A stretch of 64,000 nt of DNA from Flammeovirgaceae bacterium UBA6059 (GTDB taxonomy: Bacteria; Bacteroidota; Bacteroidia; Cytophagales; Cyclobacteriaceae), in the NCBI GenBank assembly GCA_002435755.1, contig DIYH01000016.1, positions 52,130-116,129 of the forward strand. Reading direction: 5' to 3'. Each line of letters starts with the position of its first letter. The stretch's first letter is position 1. Under the pieces are notes generated by a model. It saw only the letters and a list, made by a program, of their open reading frames with translations, was not told where the DNA came from and ran no database searches. Positions 34,642 to 43,000 of the stretch are shown here, one piece after another. A program made the translations under genes and the position numbers.

Positions 34642-37533
34642 CTAAATACCTATTAGAAAATCAACAAGATCGACTTTTGTGTCTAGGCCTAGTTTTTGCC
34701 TAACCCGATACCTGGCAGTTTCCACGCCTCGAATAGAATTGTTGAGCAAGATGGAGATTTCCTTAGTGGACAATCCCATTCTGAGATAGGAGCAAATCTT
34801 AAGATCGCTATGGGTCAGATTAGGGTATCGGTCTCTCAGACGTTTGAGATAGTCTTCATGAGCCTTGTCAAAGTGGATCTCAAACTGCTTCCAGTCAATA
34901 TCCGGATTGATATCCTTTTCTACTGCTTTTACTAGGCTCTCAACTTCTGATTTAGTGGCCTTGGATCTCACTTTACCTGCGATAGACAATAGTTTCAACC
35001 TTATCTGGCCTAGCGCTTCATTTTTTTGAATAATGCTCATGGTAGACACTGCAAGTTCCTGATTCTTATGAACTACTTCAGCTTCTAATTTTTCATTCCT
35101 GAGTTTGATAATCTCTTGTTCTTTGCGATAGGTTTCTGCTTCATACTCTGACTGCTTTTCCTTGAGTGTGATCGCCTGTTGTTCTTCTATCGTTTTCTTT
35201 TCTCTCTCATGTCTCACCTTGACTCTCGCAAAGGCGAAAAAAAGACCTCCAAAAACGGCAATGATCAGACAGCCGTATGCCCAAACCGTCCTGTACCAGG
35301 GAGGCAGTATCACAAATGAGTAGCTGGCTACAGAGCTTTCCTGGTTGTAGATGTTCTTAGCCTTAACGAGGAACGTATATTCGCCTTCCGTAAGATTAGT
35401 ATATTCCTTCTCTTGATCTGTACGCCAGCTTGTCCAGTCAGTGTCAAATCCTTCTAAATAGTAGCTATAAGTGGTTTTGTCTGGCTCTTGATAAAAAATG
35501 CCCGCGTAACTAAATCTCAGTGAATTCTGGCGAAAACGGAATTCCGGTTTTAAACCTGATAGACCATGATGATCTCCTCCTTTATAAATCAACTGATCAT
35601 CCGGTGTGGCCACTTTGGTGATGAGTGTCCTAAAACTTGTTTTGGCATCATTGCCAAAAGTGGGATCATAAAGAATAAACCCATCAGTCGAACCAAAGAT
35701 GATCTGGCTACTATTGATAAAACCAATATGCTCAAAACCGTAGGTGAGTCGGTCATTGAGCTTACCGTGAACGATATCGGCGATCTCGTAATCTCCATCA
35801 GAGGTTCTGGAGATTTGTCCTATAGACTTGTCAGTGATAAACCAAATGCTGCCGTCTGGTGCCTGCGTGAGCTTTATTATCCTTTCCTCTTTTGAAAAAA
35901 GAGGACTGATATCGATATCTGGAGTGAAGGTATTAGTTGAGTTGGCGAACCTGTAAAGACCATGATCACCTGTGAAAATTGGTTGACCATCAATATCAAA
36001 GACATTGATATTTAAGTCTGATGGGAAACCATGATCCGCTCCATAATGCTCCAAGTTGATGACTGCATTATTACTCGAGCTAAGCTCAAAACTATACAGA
36101 CCTTTGTATGGGTGTGCTACCCAATAAAGACCATTGTCGCTTACCAGAAACCTTGAAGATTCACTAAAACCTTCCACTTTGCTTTTTACTTGCCAGACAT
36201 CTTGATTGACTTTTTCGGCTATCAACAATCCCTGATATGTCCCCACCAATAGAAGATTACTGGTTATTCGGTCAAAGGTCCAGATGCCGTTGATACTTGA
36301 GAATCTATCGGCTTTATTCGCGCTGATCGTGTAGCTACCATTGTGTTGTCCTAGCAGTAAGGATGAATTGTATTCTTGGAGAGTATAAGAGTGCCCCTCA
36401 CTGCCTCCTACAAAGTCAATTGTACTAGTGTTGGGCTCATTGTTTAGATTGATCGCGTACACCCCTAAATTAGTGCCCAGGTAAAGTACTTCATTTGATA
36501 CTAACGATGTGTACCCGGAACCTTCCAGGCCGAGTTGGTCATCAATAAGGGAGAAAGGAGAGTTGAGTTCTATTAAGGAGATGCCATCCCGATGGCCAAC
36601 CCATAAGTCACCGTAGGCATCTTGAAACATGCATAGTATTTCCCTGTTAGTAAGCCCCTTGCCCTTAGTCAGATGATGAATGATGTTGTGTTCCTTGTCA
36701 GCTACAATCAGTCCATCGTTAGATGTACCTATCGCTAATTGGTCATTTGATAGCTCCAAAGCTCTAAACGCAGTATTTGCTATGGTAAAATCAGAAACTC
36801 TACTATCCAGAAATGTGACCGTACCGTTTTTACTTTCTTTAAAGATTCCCTCGTTATAAGAGACGTAAATTTGCTGTTCATTTTTGTCAGTGAGTATAGA
36901 AGCTAAGCCGTCTTGCTTGAAGAGTTCGTGATCAGAGATCAGTCTTAGTTCTCCATCTTTATACTGCTTTAGTCCATGACCCCAATCGATGACATACACC
37001 TCATCTTGAGATTGATATAAAATATCAAATCTGCTTTCCGGAGTTAAGACAGCAATGTTGTTGTCAGTATACTTAAAAATTGCAGTGAAAGAGTTAAAAA
37101 AGACACCATCTCCTGTAATCACTACTTTCCAGACATCTTCAAAATCAATGTACTGCCTGGGTACAAGGTTAGTGAGTGATTTATAGTCGAGCCCTCCCAG
37201 AGAATCATGCTCAAAAAAACCAAATTCCGATTGCCCTCCAACAAATATTCGGTTGAGGCTATCAATAGCTACAGACCTGACCATGGTCTTATTGGGCAAT
37301 GTATATAGCTCCCATGTATTACCATCAAATTGAAGTAGGCCTTCTTGATTGGCGAAGTACATCAACCCTTTTTGATCTTGGGTAATGTCCCATGTTTCGG
37401 CACCAGCTGCATACGCTGTACGGTCATAATGCCTCACAAATGGAAGTCCAAAGACAGCAGCTTTTGCATTAACTCCTAGCGCGTGATTAACGAAATATGC
37501 TAAGAATAATAGAAGTGTCAGGATGATCTTCAT
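34642..37533 (-). CDS. Membrane-bound propeller/Y_Y_Y sensor with LuxR-type DNA-binding domain (PUL regulator)
   Basis: A 963-residue one-component regulator. After a signal peptide (MKIILTLLLFLAYFVNHALG), residues about 35-650 form repeated beta-propeller units with phrases such as GLMYFANQEGLLQFDGNTW and GDLWVGHRDGISLIEL. A Y_Y_Y-type immunoglobulin-like domain (YSYYLEGFDTDWTSW) precedes one transmembrane helix at about 751-770. A long coiled coil (about 773-850) leads to a LuxR helix-turn-helix near 905-963 (LTHSDLKICSYLRMGLSTKEIS). There is no histidine kinase or receiver domain, unlike hybrid two-component PUL regulators. It is divergent from the PKD lipoprotein gene, with repeats in the gap, and probably controls the glucan locus. 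Confidence 0.9.
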   Translation of the reverse strand: MKIILTLLLFLAYFVNHALGVNAKAAVFGLPFVRHYDRTAYAAGAETWDITQDQKGLMYFANQEGLLQFDGNTWELYTLPNKTMVRSVAIDSLNRIFVGGQSEFGFFEHDSLGGLDYKSLTNLVPRQYIDFEDVWKVVITGDGVFFNSFTAIFKYTDNNIAVLTPESRFDILYQSQDEVYVIDWGHGLKQYKDGELRLISDHELFKQDGLASILTDKNEQQIYVSYNEGIFKESKNGTVTFLDSRVSDFTIANTAFRALELSNDQLAIGTSNDGLIVADKEHNIIHHLTKGKGLTNREILCMFQDAYGDLWVGHRDGISLIELNSPFSLIDDQLGLEGSGYTSLVSNEVLYLGTNLGVYAINLNNEPNTSTIDFVGGSEGHSYTLQEYNSSLLLGQHNGSYTISANKADRFSSINGIWTFDRITSNLLLVGTYQGLLIAEKVNQDVWQVKSKVEGFSESSRFLVSDNGLYWVAHPYKGLYSFELSSSNNAVINLEHYGADHGFPSDLNINVFDIDGQPIFTGDHGLYRFANSTNTFTPDIDISPLFSKEERIIKLTQAPDGSIWFITDKSIGQISRTSDGDYEIADIVHGKLNDRLTYGFEHIGFINSSQIIFGSTDGFILYDPTFGNDAKTSFRTLITKVATPDDQLIYKGGDHHGLSGLKPEFRFRQNSLRFSYAGIFYQEPDKTTYSYYLEGFDTDWTSWRTDQEKEYTNLTEGEYTFLVKAKNIYNQESSVASYSFVILPPWYRTVWAYGCLIIAVFGGLFFAFARVKVRHEREKKTIEEQQAITLKEKQSEYEAETYRKEQEIIKLRNEKLEAEVVHKNQELAVSTMSIIQKNEALGQIRLKLLSIAGKVRSKATKSEVESLVKAVEKDINPDIDWKQFEIHFDKAHEDYLKRLRDRYPNLTHSDLKICSYLRMGLSTKEISILLNNSIRGVETARYRVRQKLGLDTKVDLVDFLIGI

Positions 37534-37582
37534 CTATTTGTTCATGGAGATTAACGTAGCTATGCAAACGTTTTTAATTCTA

Positions 37583-37653
37583 AATTAAGTAGTTCTGACG
37601 TAATTAAGTAGTGGTACTAATAATACGTTGACGTAGTTAAAGCGTGGTGCTAA
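37583..37653. promoter_or_regulatory. Tandem repeats between the regulator and the PUL, candidate operator
   Basis: Two 25-base copies, beginning TGACGTAATTAAG at 37596 and TGACGTAGTTAAA at 37629, match at 20 positions and are spaced 33 bases apart, about three helical turns. The exact 11-mer AATTAAGTAGT occurs in the first copy and once more at 37583. The array begins 50 bases from the regulator start and ends 134 bases before the PKD gene, so it could serve both divergent units. Confidence 0.5.
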
Positions 37654-37786
37654 ATATCACTAATGGTCAACTGGAAAATAATTTTGATCCGGTAAAGGAT
37701 CATGCTCACTGTAAGACAGATCATGTAAGGTACAGGAAGTACTTAGTGAGACTTTACACATGTACTCGAACCTTAAAAACTGTATT

Positions 37787-39499
37787 ATGAAGAAGACTAC
37801 TATAATTCGATTATTTTTTGCTATTTCGGTGCAGCCACTGTTTTTTCTATTATCCTGCGGAGAGGATGATGATGGCCCTGCCGCATCAGTACCTGATGCA
37901 AGATTTGTGGCCATTCCTGATGAGGCGGACCCGTTTACTTTCAATTTTCAGAACGAATCGGAAAATGCGACCTCATATTCCTGGGATTTTGGTGACGGTG
38001 GTTCATCCTCTGAAGAGAACCCTTCTCATACGTATTCTGCCGAAGGTACATTTACGGTGACGTTAGTTGCCACAAGTGAAGGTGGTCAAGATACACGCAC
38101 AAGAGAAGTAGAAGTAATAGACATTTTTAAAGAACTGAGGAAACTCACAGGAACTACCAGTAAAAGTTGGAAGGTGGTACGTGAGGGAGAGGCTTTTAGA
38201 GTAGGCCCTATAGATGACGAGAGCACTACCTGGTGGGCTTTTGGTACCAATGAGCCATTTGCGAATCGGCCATGCGTTTTGACCGATGAATACATTTTCA
38301 GTTTCGACGGCACTTTTGAGTACAAGACTAATGGTGAGTTTTTTGCTGATGGTGAATGGGATGATGACGTACAGTTTCAATGCCAAAGTGAAGATGCTGC
38401 CGGTGTATGGATCAATGATGCCGGTGAAGACATCAGTGCCTGGGGATCAGGTGTACACTCATTTGAATTGAACGTATCAGCAAATACCCTAGACCTTACC
38501 GGAGACGGAGTATTCATAGGTTTACAAAAAGTAGCCGATACCGAGGAGGTACTATCACCGCAAGCCTCCAATTCTTATCATATACTAAAGCTCGAAGATG
38601 TCGAGAACGGTGTGGATACGCTACGCTTGCGTGTAACACATCCGGGAGAGCGTATTTGGGATTTTACGCTAGTGCATTATGACAACCCTGGCGATGAGCC
38701 TCCTTTACCAATTGAGCCACCAACTGCCGGTTTTGAGTCTACATCCACAGGGTTGAGTGTTGCCTTTGCTAATAGTAGCACAACTGCTGATGAGTACGCA
38801 TGGGACTTTGGTGATGGTACTACGAGTACCGAGGCGAGCCCTACCCATGCTTATTCCGAAGGTGGTATATATGACGTTGTGCTAAAAGCCATTAATAGCG
38901 GTGGTGAAAGTGAGTCTAAAATGCGACTTGTGGTTGGTGGTTCCACTCCGACGGCTAATGATTTACACGGTGATGGTGCGAAGACCTGGACTTTAAGGCC
39001 CGGCAGTGGCGCCTTGGCGGTAGCTCCTGATAGGGCTGGTATTACCTGGTGGACCAACGATCAGGCATGGGCAGATAACGCTAGTTGTATGTTTGCAGAT
39101 CAATTTACACTCAACAGCGATGGCTCATTTGTTTATAATGCTAATGGCGAAGTTTGGACTGAAGGCCGAATGGAAGGAATAGAAGCTGACGGGTGTCTCT
39201 CAGAAGACGCACTTCCTGCAGAGGTTGCAGAATGGGCTTCAGGAAACTACACCTTCTCTTTCACAGATGCCGCCGGAGATGAAGATGCACTTGTCACCGT
39301 TACTGGTCATGGAGCTTTCCTTGGACACTACAAAGGTGCGAACGGATCGGAACCAACCGCTCCTTTTGATGGCTCTATCACCTATGAAATTGCAGGATAT
39401 GTAGAGGGTGCGAATTCAGATATGCTGATGGTGACCGTGGACTATAGTGCGGCTGAAGATGGTTCCCAATGGTGGACTTTTGTGTTGATTTCTCAATAA
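37787..39499 (+). CDS. PKD-domain surface lipoprotein, candidate glycan-binding protein of the PUL
   Basis: A 570-residue lipoprotein; the lipobox LLSC puts Cys24 at the mature N-terminus, followed by GEDDD, an acidic run like the export signal for surface lipoproteins in Bacteroidota. The protein is an internal duplication: PKD domain (about 38-108, ATSYSWDFGDGG) plus a roughly 190-residue module, then a second PKD domain (about 320-395, ADEYAWDFGDGT) plus a related module. The modules share TWWAFGTNEPFAN versus TWWTNDQAWADN and FSFDGTFEYKTNGE versus LNSDGSFVYNANGE. The start was chosen at MKKTTIIRLF, nine codons after an upstream ATG. First gene after the regulator; probably holds glucan chains at the surface. 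Confidence 0.8.
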   Translation: MKKTTIIRLFFAISVQPLFFLLSCGEDDDGPAASVPDARFVAIPDEADPFTFNFQNESENATSYSWDFGDGGSSSEENPSHTYSAEGTFTVTLVATSEGGQDTRTREVEVIDIFKELRKLTGTTSKSWKVVREGEAFRVGPIDDESTTWWAFGTNEPFANRPCVLTDEYIFSFDGTFEYKTNGEFFADGEWDDDVQFQCQSEDAAGVWINDAGEDISAWGSGVHSFELNVSANTLDLTGDGVFIGLQKVADTEEVLSPQASNSYHILKLEDVENGVDTLRLRVTHPGERIWDFTLVHYDNPGDEPPLPIEPPTAGFESTSTGLSVAFANSSTTADEYAWDFGDGTTSTEASPTHAYSEGGIYDVVLKAINSGGESESKMRLVVGGSTPTANDLHGDGAKTWTLRPGSGALAVAPDRAGITWWTNDQAWADNASCMFADQFTLNSDGSFVYNANGEVWTEGRMEGIEADGCLSEDALPAEVAEWASGNYTFSFTDAAGDEDALVTVTGHGAFLGHYKGANGSEPTAPFDGSITYEIAGYVEGANSDMLMVTVDYSAAEDGSQWWTFVLISQ

Positions 39500-39512
39500 T
39501 CATGGGTTGAGA

Positions 39513-39652
39513 GTTTGTCTCGAAAGCTTTTTGTTCAGTTGAGTGTCACATTGAGCCTACCTCATGGCTAGGCTCGTCGAAATGTATCCTCGAGATGAGT
39601 GGGATGCATTTCGACTGGCCAACCTGACAAATCAGATTTTTTTGAGACAGAC
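39513..39652. repeat. Palindromic element with internal hairpins between PKD and GH16 genes
   Basis: The ends GTTTGTCTC and GAGACAGAC are inverted copies with one mismatch. Inside, GAGCCTA and TAGGCTC form a 7-bp hairpin (39553-39575), and 39576-39589 pairs with 39602-39615 over 14 positions with one mismatch. The shape is that of a MITE- or REP-like element. It could also work as a processing or attenuation structure between the lipoprotein and enzyme genes. Confidence 0.6.
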
Positions 39653-39673
39653 TTATTTCTCCTTTCGTGAGAT

Positions 39674-40738
39674 ATGAGGCATTTGATGTTAATAGTGCTG
39701 TTCTGCTATTCCTTTCTGGGATTGTCGCAAGAAGGCGACTTGAGACTGATCTGGAGCGATGAGTTTGACTATACCGGTCCACCTGATGAAAGCAAATGGA
39801 GTTACGATCACGGTGATGGCTGCCCTTCTCTCAGTGGATGGGGTAACAATGAACTGCAGACTTACACGAGCAGACCTGTCAATGTGGAAGTCAGGGGTGG
39901 GTCCATGATCATCACTGCCCGAAGAGAAGAGTTTGCTGGTCGAAATTATACTTCTGCCAGGGTGGTTTCACGTCGCAAAGGTGACTGGACTTATGGTAGG
40001 ATTGAGGTACGAGCTTTACTTCCTAAAGGGATAGGTACATGGCCTGCGATTTGGATGCTGCCGACTGATTGGTGGTACGGTAGCTGGCCTGATAGTGGAG
40101 AAATCGATATCATGGAGCATGTCGGATTTGATCCCGGCAATGTTCATGCTTCGATTCACACAAGAGCTTACAACCACCTCAAAGGGACGCAGCGAACATC
40201 AAGTAGGAAAGTAGAAGATTTTTATAGTGAATTTCATGTATATGCTCTCGAATGGAGGCCCGATGAGCTACGCTTCTTTATCGATGATACAGAGGTGATG
40301 GTCTTCAGAAATGATGGTTCCCGTGACTTTGCTACCTGGCCGTTTGACCAGCGCTTTCATCTGATTGCAAACATTGCGGTCGGAGGGAATTGGGGAGGTA
40401 TCCAGGGAGTAGATATCAGCGCTTTTCCCGCGAGTCTGGAAATCGACTATGTGAGAGTCTATGAACCTTCCTCAGTGGTTACAAGTGTTAATCATGCAAG
40501 CAAAGAGGTTTCTGCATGGTATCGCGGGCGAGATAATTCTTTTATACTAAACGTACCAGTGCAAAATCCCGAAGCGCTGTATCTGACCGATCTACAAGGC
40601 AGGACTTATCCCTTTACGATAGTAAGAACGGAAGCTAAATCAACGCAGCTTCACGTAGATGCTATACTCGAAGAAGGACTTTACTTTATATCTTCTACTG
40701 TAGAATCGTTAGCCCTTAAGCTGTATAAATCCTCATGA
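39674..40738 (+). CDS. GH16 beta-glucanase (laminarinase type) with C-terminal sorting-like domain
   Basis: A 354-residue secreted endo-beta-glucanase of glycoside hydrolase family 16. The signal peptide is MRHLMLIVLFCYSFLGLSQ. The catalytic motif SGEIDIMEHV gives Glu143 (nucleophile), Asp145 and Glu148 (acid/base), and TYGRIEVRALLPKGIGTWPAIWMLP is the conserved strand before it. Laminarinase-type members cut beta-1,3 and mixed beta-1,3/1,4 glucans. Residues about 275-354 form an extra domain ending GLYFISSTVESLALKLYKSS, similar to T9SS sorting domains, so this enzyme is probably released or anchored at the surface. It overlaps the second GH16 gene by four bases. Confidence 0.9.
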   Translation: MRHLMLIVLFCYSFLGLSQEGDLRLIWSDEFDYTGPPDESKWSYDHGDGCPSLSGWGNNELQTYTSRPVNVEVRGGSMIITARREEFAGRNYTSARVVSRRKGDWTYGRIEVRALLPKGIGTWPAIWMLPTDWWYGSWPDSGEIDIMEHVGFDPGNVHASIHTRAYNHLKGTQRTSSRKVEDFYSEFHVYALEWRPDELRFFIDDTEVMVFRNDGSRDFATWPFDQRFHLIANIAVGGNWGGIQGVDISAFPASLEIDYVRVYEPSSVVTSVNHASKEVSAWYRGRDNSFILNVPVQNPEALYLTDLQGRTYPFTIVRTEAKSTQLHVDAILEEGLYFISSTVESLALKLYKSS

Positions 40739-41538
40739 AACATGCCCTTTTATCCATAATAACCCTGCTTTTATTTACGGCTGTTTTTGCCCAGGAAGGC
40801 AAAACCTGGGAATTGGTGTGGTCGGATGAGTTTGAAAGGAATGGCTTGCCTGATAACAATAAGTGGAATTATGATGTGGGGGACGGGTGCCCAAGAATAT
40901 GTGGATGGGGTAACCAGGAATTGCAATACTACTTTTCAAAAAATACAAGAAACAGTCGGGTAGAGGATGGCAAGCTCATTATTGAGGCTCATAAAGAAGT
41001 CGGTAAGGACTATGGGTACTCCTCTGCCAGGTTGGTAACGAAGGGAAAGGGTGATTGGACTTATGGTAAGGTTGAGGTAAGGGCTAAGCTACCGAAGGGA
41101 CGGGGAACCTGGCCTGCCATCTGGATGCTGCCGTCACGAGACCCGATGCACTGGCCTAATGACGGGGAGATAGACATCATGGAACATGTTGGTCATGACC
41201 CTGGCAATGTACATGGATCAATCCATACTGAGAAGTACAACCACATGAAAGGAACCCAAAAAACAGACAGCATAATGACAGAAAATGTATCGGACGAATT
41301 TCATACCTATCAAATCATATGGAATAACACTGGAATCGAATGGTCTGTAGATGGCACTACCTATTTGACGGTAGCCAATCCCAAAGAAGGTAAAGCTGGC
41401 TGGCCTTTTGACAATGATTTTCATTTGATCCTCAATGTTGCGGTCGGCGGTTTTTGGGGTGGTATCAAAGGTGTGGATGATTCCATTTGGCCACAACGTA
41501 TGGAGGTTGAGTATGTACGGGTCTATCGGAAAATATAG
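40735..41538 (+). CDS. GH16 beta-glucanase (laminarinase type)
   Basis: A 267-residue paralogue of the preceding enzyme, with signal peptide MKHALLSIITLLLFTAVFAQ and the GH16 catalytic motif DGEIDIMEHV (Glu145, Asp147, Glu150). It consists of the catalytic domain only; no lipobox and no sorting domain are visible, so it probably stays in the periplasm, where it would cut oligosaccharides that enter through SusC. The two GH16 proteins share long stretches such as GRGTWPAIWMLP and AVGGFWGGIKGVD, consistent with tandem duplication. Coupled to the upstream gene by ATGA overlap and followed 4 bases later by the GH30 gene. Confidence 0.92.
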   Translation: MKHALLSIITLLLFTAVFAQEGKTWELVWSDEFERNGLPDNNKWNYDVGDGCPRICGWGNQELQYYFSKNTRNSRVEDGKLIIEAHKEVGKDYGYSSARLVTKGKGDWTYGKVEVRAKLPKGRGTWPAIWMLPSRDPMHWPNDGEIDIMEHVGHDPGNVHGSIHTEKYNHMKGTQKTDSIMTENVSDEFHTYQIIWNNTGIEWSVDGTTYLTVANPKEGKAGWPFDNDFHLILNVAVGGFWGGIKGVDDSIWPQRMEVEYVRVYRKI

Positions 41539-41542
41539 TGAG

Positions 41543-42979
41543 ATGAGGAAGTGGATGTCAATATTAACTCTTTTGATAGCCTCCGCCTGTGGAGACAATA
41601 ACGGTGTGGCCGATATAGATAACACTCCCATAGACCCTGCAGAAGGTGAGGTAGAGGTGTGGGTGACAATTCCGGCGGTAAACAGTCGATTACAGAGTGC
41701 CGGAAAGCTTCCTATCGGTCAAGCGCCTACTCATAGCAATGTGCTTACGATAGATGATGAAGAACTACAGCCTATCGAGGGTTTAGGAGCTGCAGTTACC
41801 GGATCATCGGCCTATGTACTGATGACCTATTTGTCATCGGATGATCGCACGACAATTCTTGAAGAGCTGTTTGGTGAAGAGGGGCTTGGTTTTTCATTTA
41901 TTCGAGTGACTATAGGAGCTTCGGATTTCTCACTTGAGGATTTTACCTATAGTGACTTACCTACCGGAAACGAAGACTTAGCGCTATCAGGTTTTTCCAT
42001 CGATATGGAGCGAGAGCACCTTATACCTGTGCTTAAGGAAATACTTGAGATTAACCCTGACATCAAGGTCATGGCAAGCCCGTGGAGTGCACCTGCATGG
42101 ATGAAAGACTCTGGGCAATTGGGAGGAGGTCAACTGCTTGAGAAGTACTTTGACGTGTACGCGAGGTATTTGGCGAAATACATCAAGGAGATGGAGGTTG
42201 AGGGCATAAGCATCAAATACATCAGTGTTCAAAACGAGCCGCTTCATGAATCCGCCTACCCAACCATGTACATGAGCGCTGAAGATCAGCGTCGATTCAT
42301 TGGTGGATACCTCGGCCCTGAGTTGCAATCGGAGGGGCTTGATACGCGCATTCTTGCTTATGATCATAACTGGGACCGACCTGACTACCCAATGATGATA
42401 TTGGAAGATGATGCCACGGCTACTTACGTATATGGCTCGGCTTTTCACTGCTATGATGGACAAGTATCTGCTATGTCTACGGTGCACGACGCTTTTCCTG
42501 ATAAGGCCCTCTATATGACAGAGTGCTCTGGTGGGGAATGGTCTACTGACTTTACTCAAAATATGATCTGGATGACGCGTAACCTCTTGATCGGTGCTAT
42601 CAATAACTGGTCAAGAGGAGTGCTCTTATGGAATTTGGCATTGGATGAAAATCATGGACCGACTAACAACGGATGCAGGAATTGTCGTGGTGTTGTGACT
42701 GTCAATTCCCAGTCGGGCGCAGTAGAGCGAAATGAAGAGTATTATTTGCTGGGACACTTGAGCAAGTTCATATCTGATGGAGCTTTACGCATAAGGACTT
42801 CTATGTCTGAGCCAAATACCGGCCTGGAACATGTAGCCGTAAAGAACACAGATGGATCAAGGGTGCTACTTGTACTTAATCCACTTAATCAGGACCGAGA
42901 TATAAGTGTCTCGACCGGTAGCGATTTTTTCGATTTTAAGGTGAGGGCGCAATCGCTCGTCACATTCACATGGAACTAA
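41543..42979 (+). CDS. GH30 glycosidase (beta-1,6-glucanase-like) lipoprotein
   Basis: A 479-residue lipoprotein starting MRKWMSILTLLIASACGDNN; the lipobox cysteine is Cys16. The start 108 bases beyond the upstream ATG is preferred because it gives the signal and lies just after the GH16 stop. The retaining catalytic pair is Glu232 in YISVQNEPL (acid/base) and Glu327 in LYMTECSGG (nucleophile). Other GH30 landmarks are GLGAAVTGSSAY and VMASPWSAPAWMKD. In glucan loci GH30 enzymes usually cut the beta-1,6 branches of laminarin; glucosylceramidase-like activity is the alternative. Third enzyme gene of the locus, followed 21 bases later by susC-like. Confidence 0.9.
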   Translation: MRKWMSILTLLIASACGDNNGVADIDNTPIDPAEGEVEVWVTIPAVNSRLQSAGKLPIGQAPTHSNVLTIDDEELQPIEGLGAAVTGSSAYVLMTYLSSDDRTTILEELFGEEGLGFSFIRVTIGASDFSLEDFTYSDLPTGNEDLALSGFSIDMEREHLIPVLKEILEINPDIKVMASPWSAPAWMKDSGQLGGGQLLEKYFDVYARYLAKYIKEMEVEGISIKYISVQNEPLHESAYPTMYMSAEDQRRFIGGYLGPELQSEGLDTRILAYDHNWDRPDYPMMILEDDATATYVYGSAFHCYDGQVSAMSTVHDAFPDKALYMTECSGGEWSTDFTQNMIWMTRNLLIGAINNWSRGVLLWNLALDENHGPTNNGCRNCRGVVTVNSQSGAVERNEEYYLLGHLSKFISDGALRIRTSMSEPNTGLEHVAVKNTDGSRVLLVLNPLNQDRDISVSTGSDFFDFKVRAQSLVTFTWN

Positions 42980-43000
42980 GACTTTTTTAAAGAGAAGACT

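Noticed and set aside
41987..42559. A 190-codon minus-strand frame
   Set aside because: It is antisense to the GH30 gene, whose catalytic residues and length are intact.
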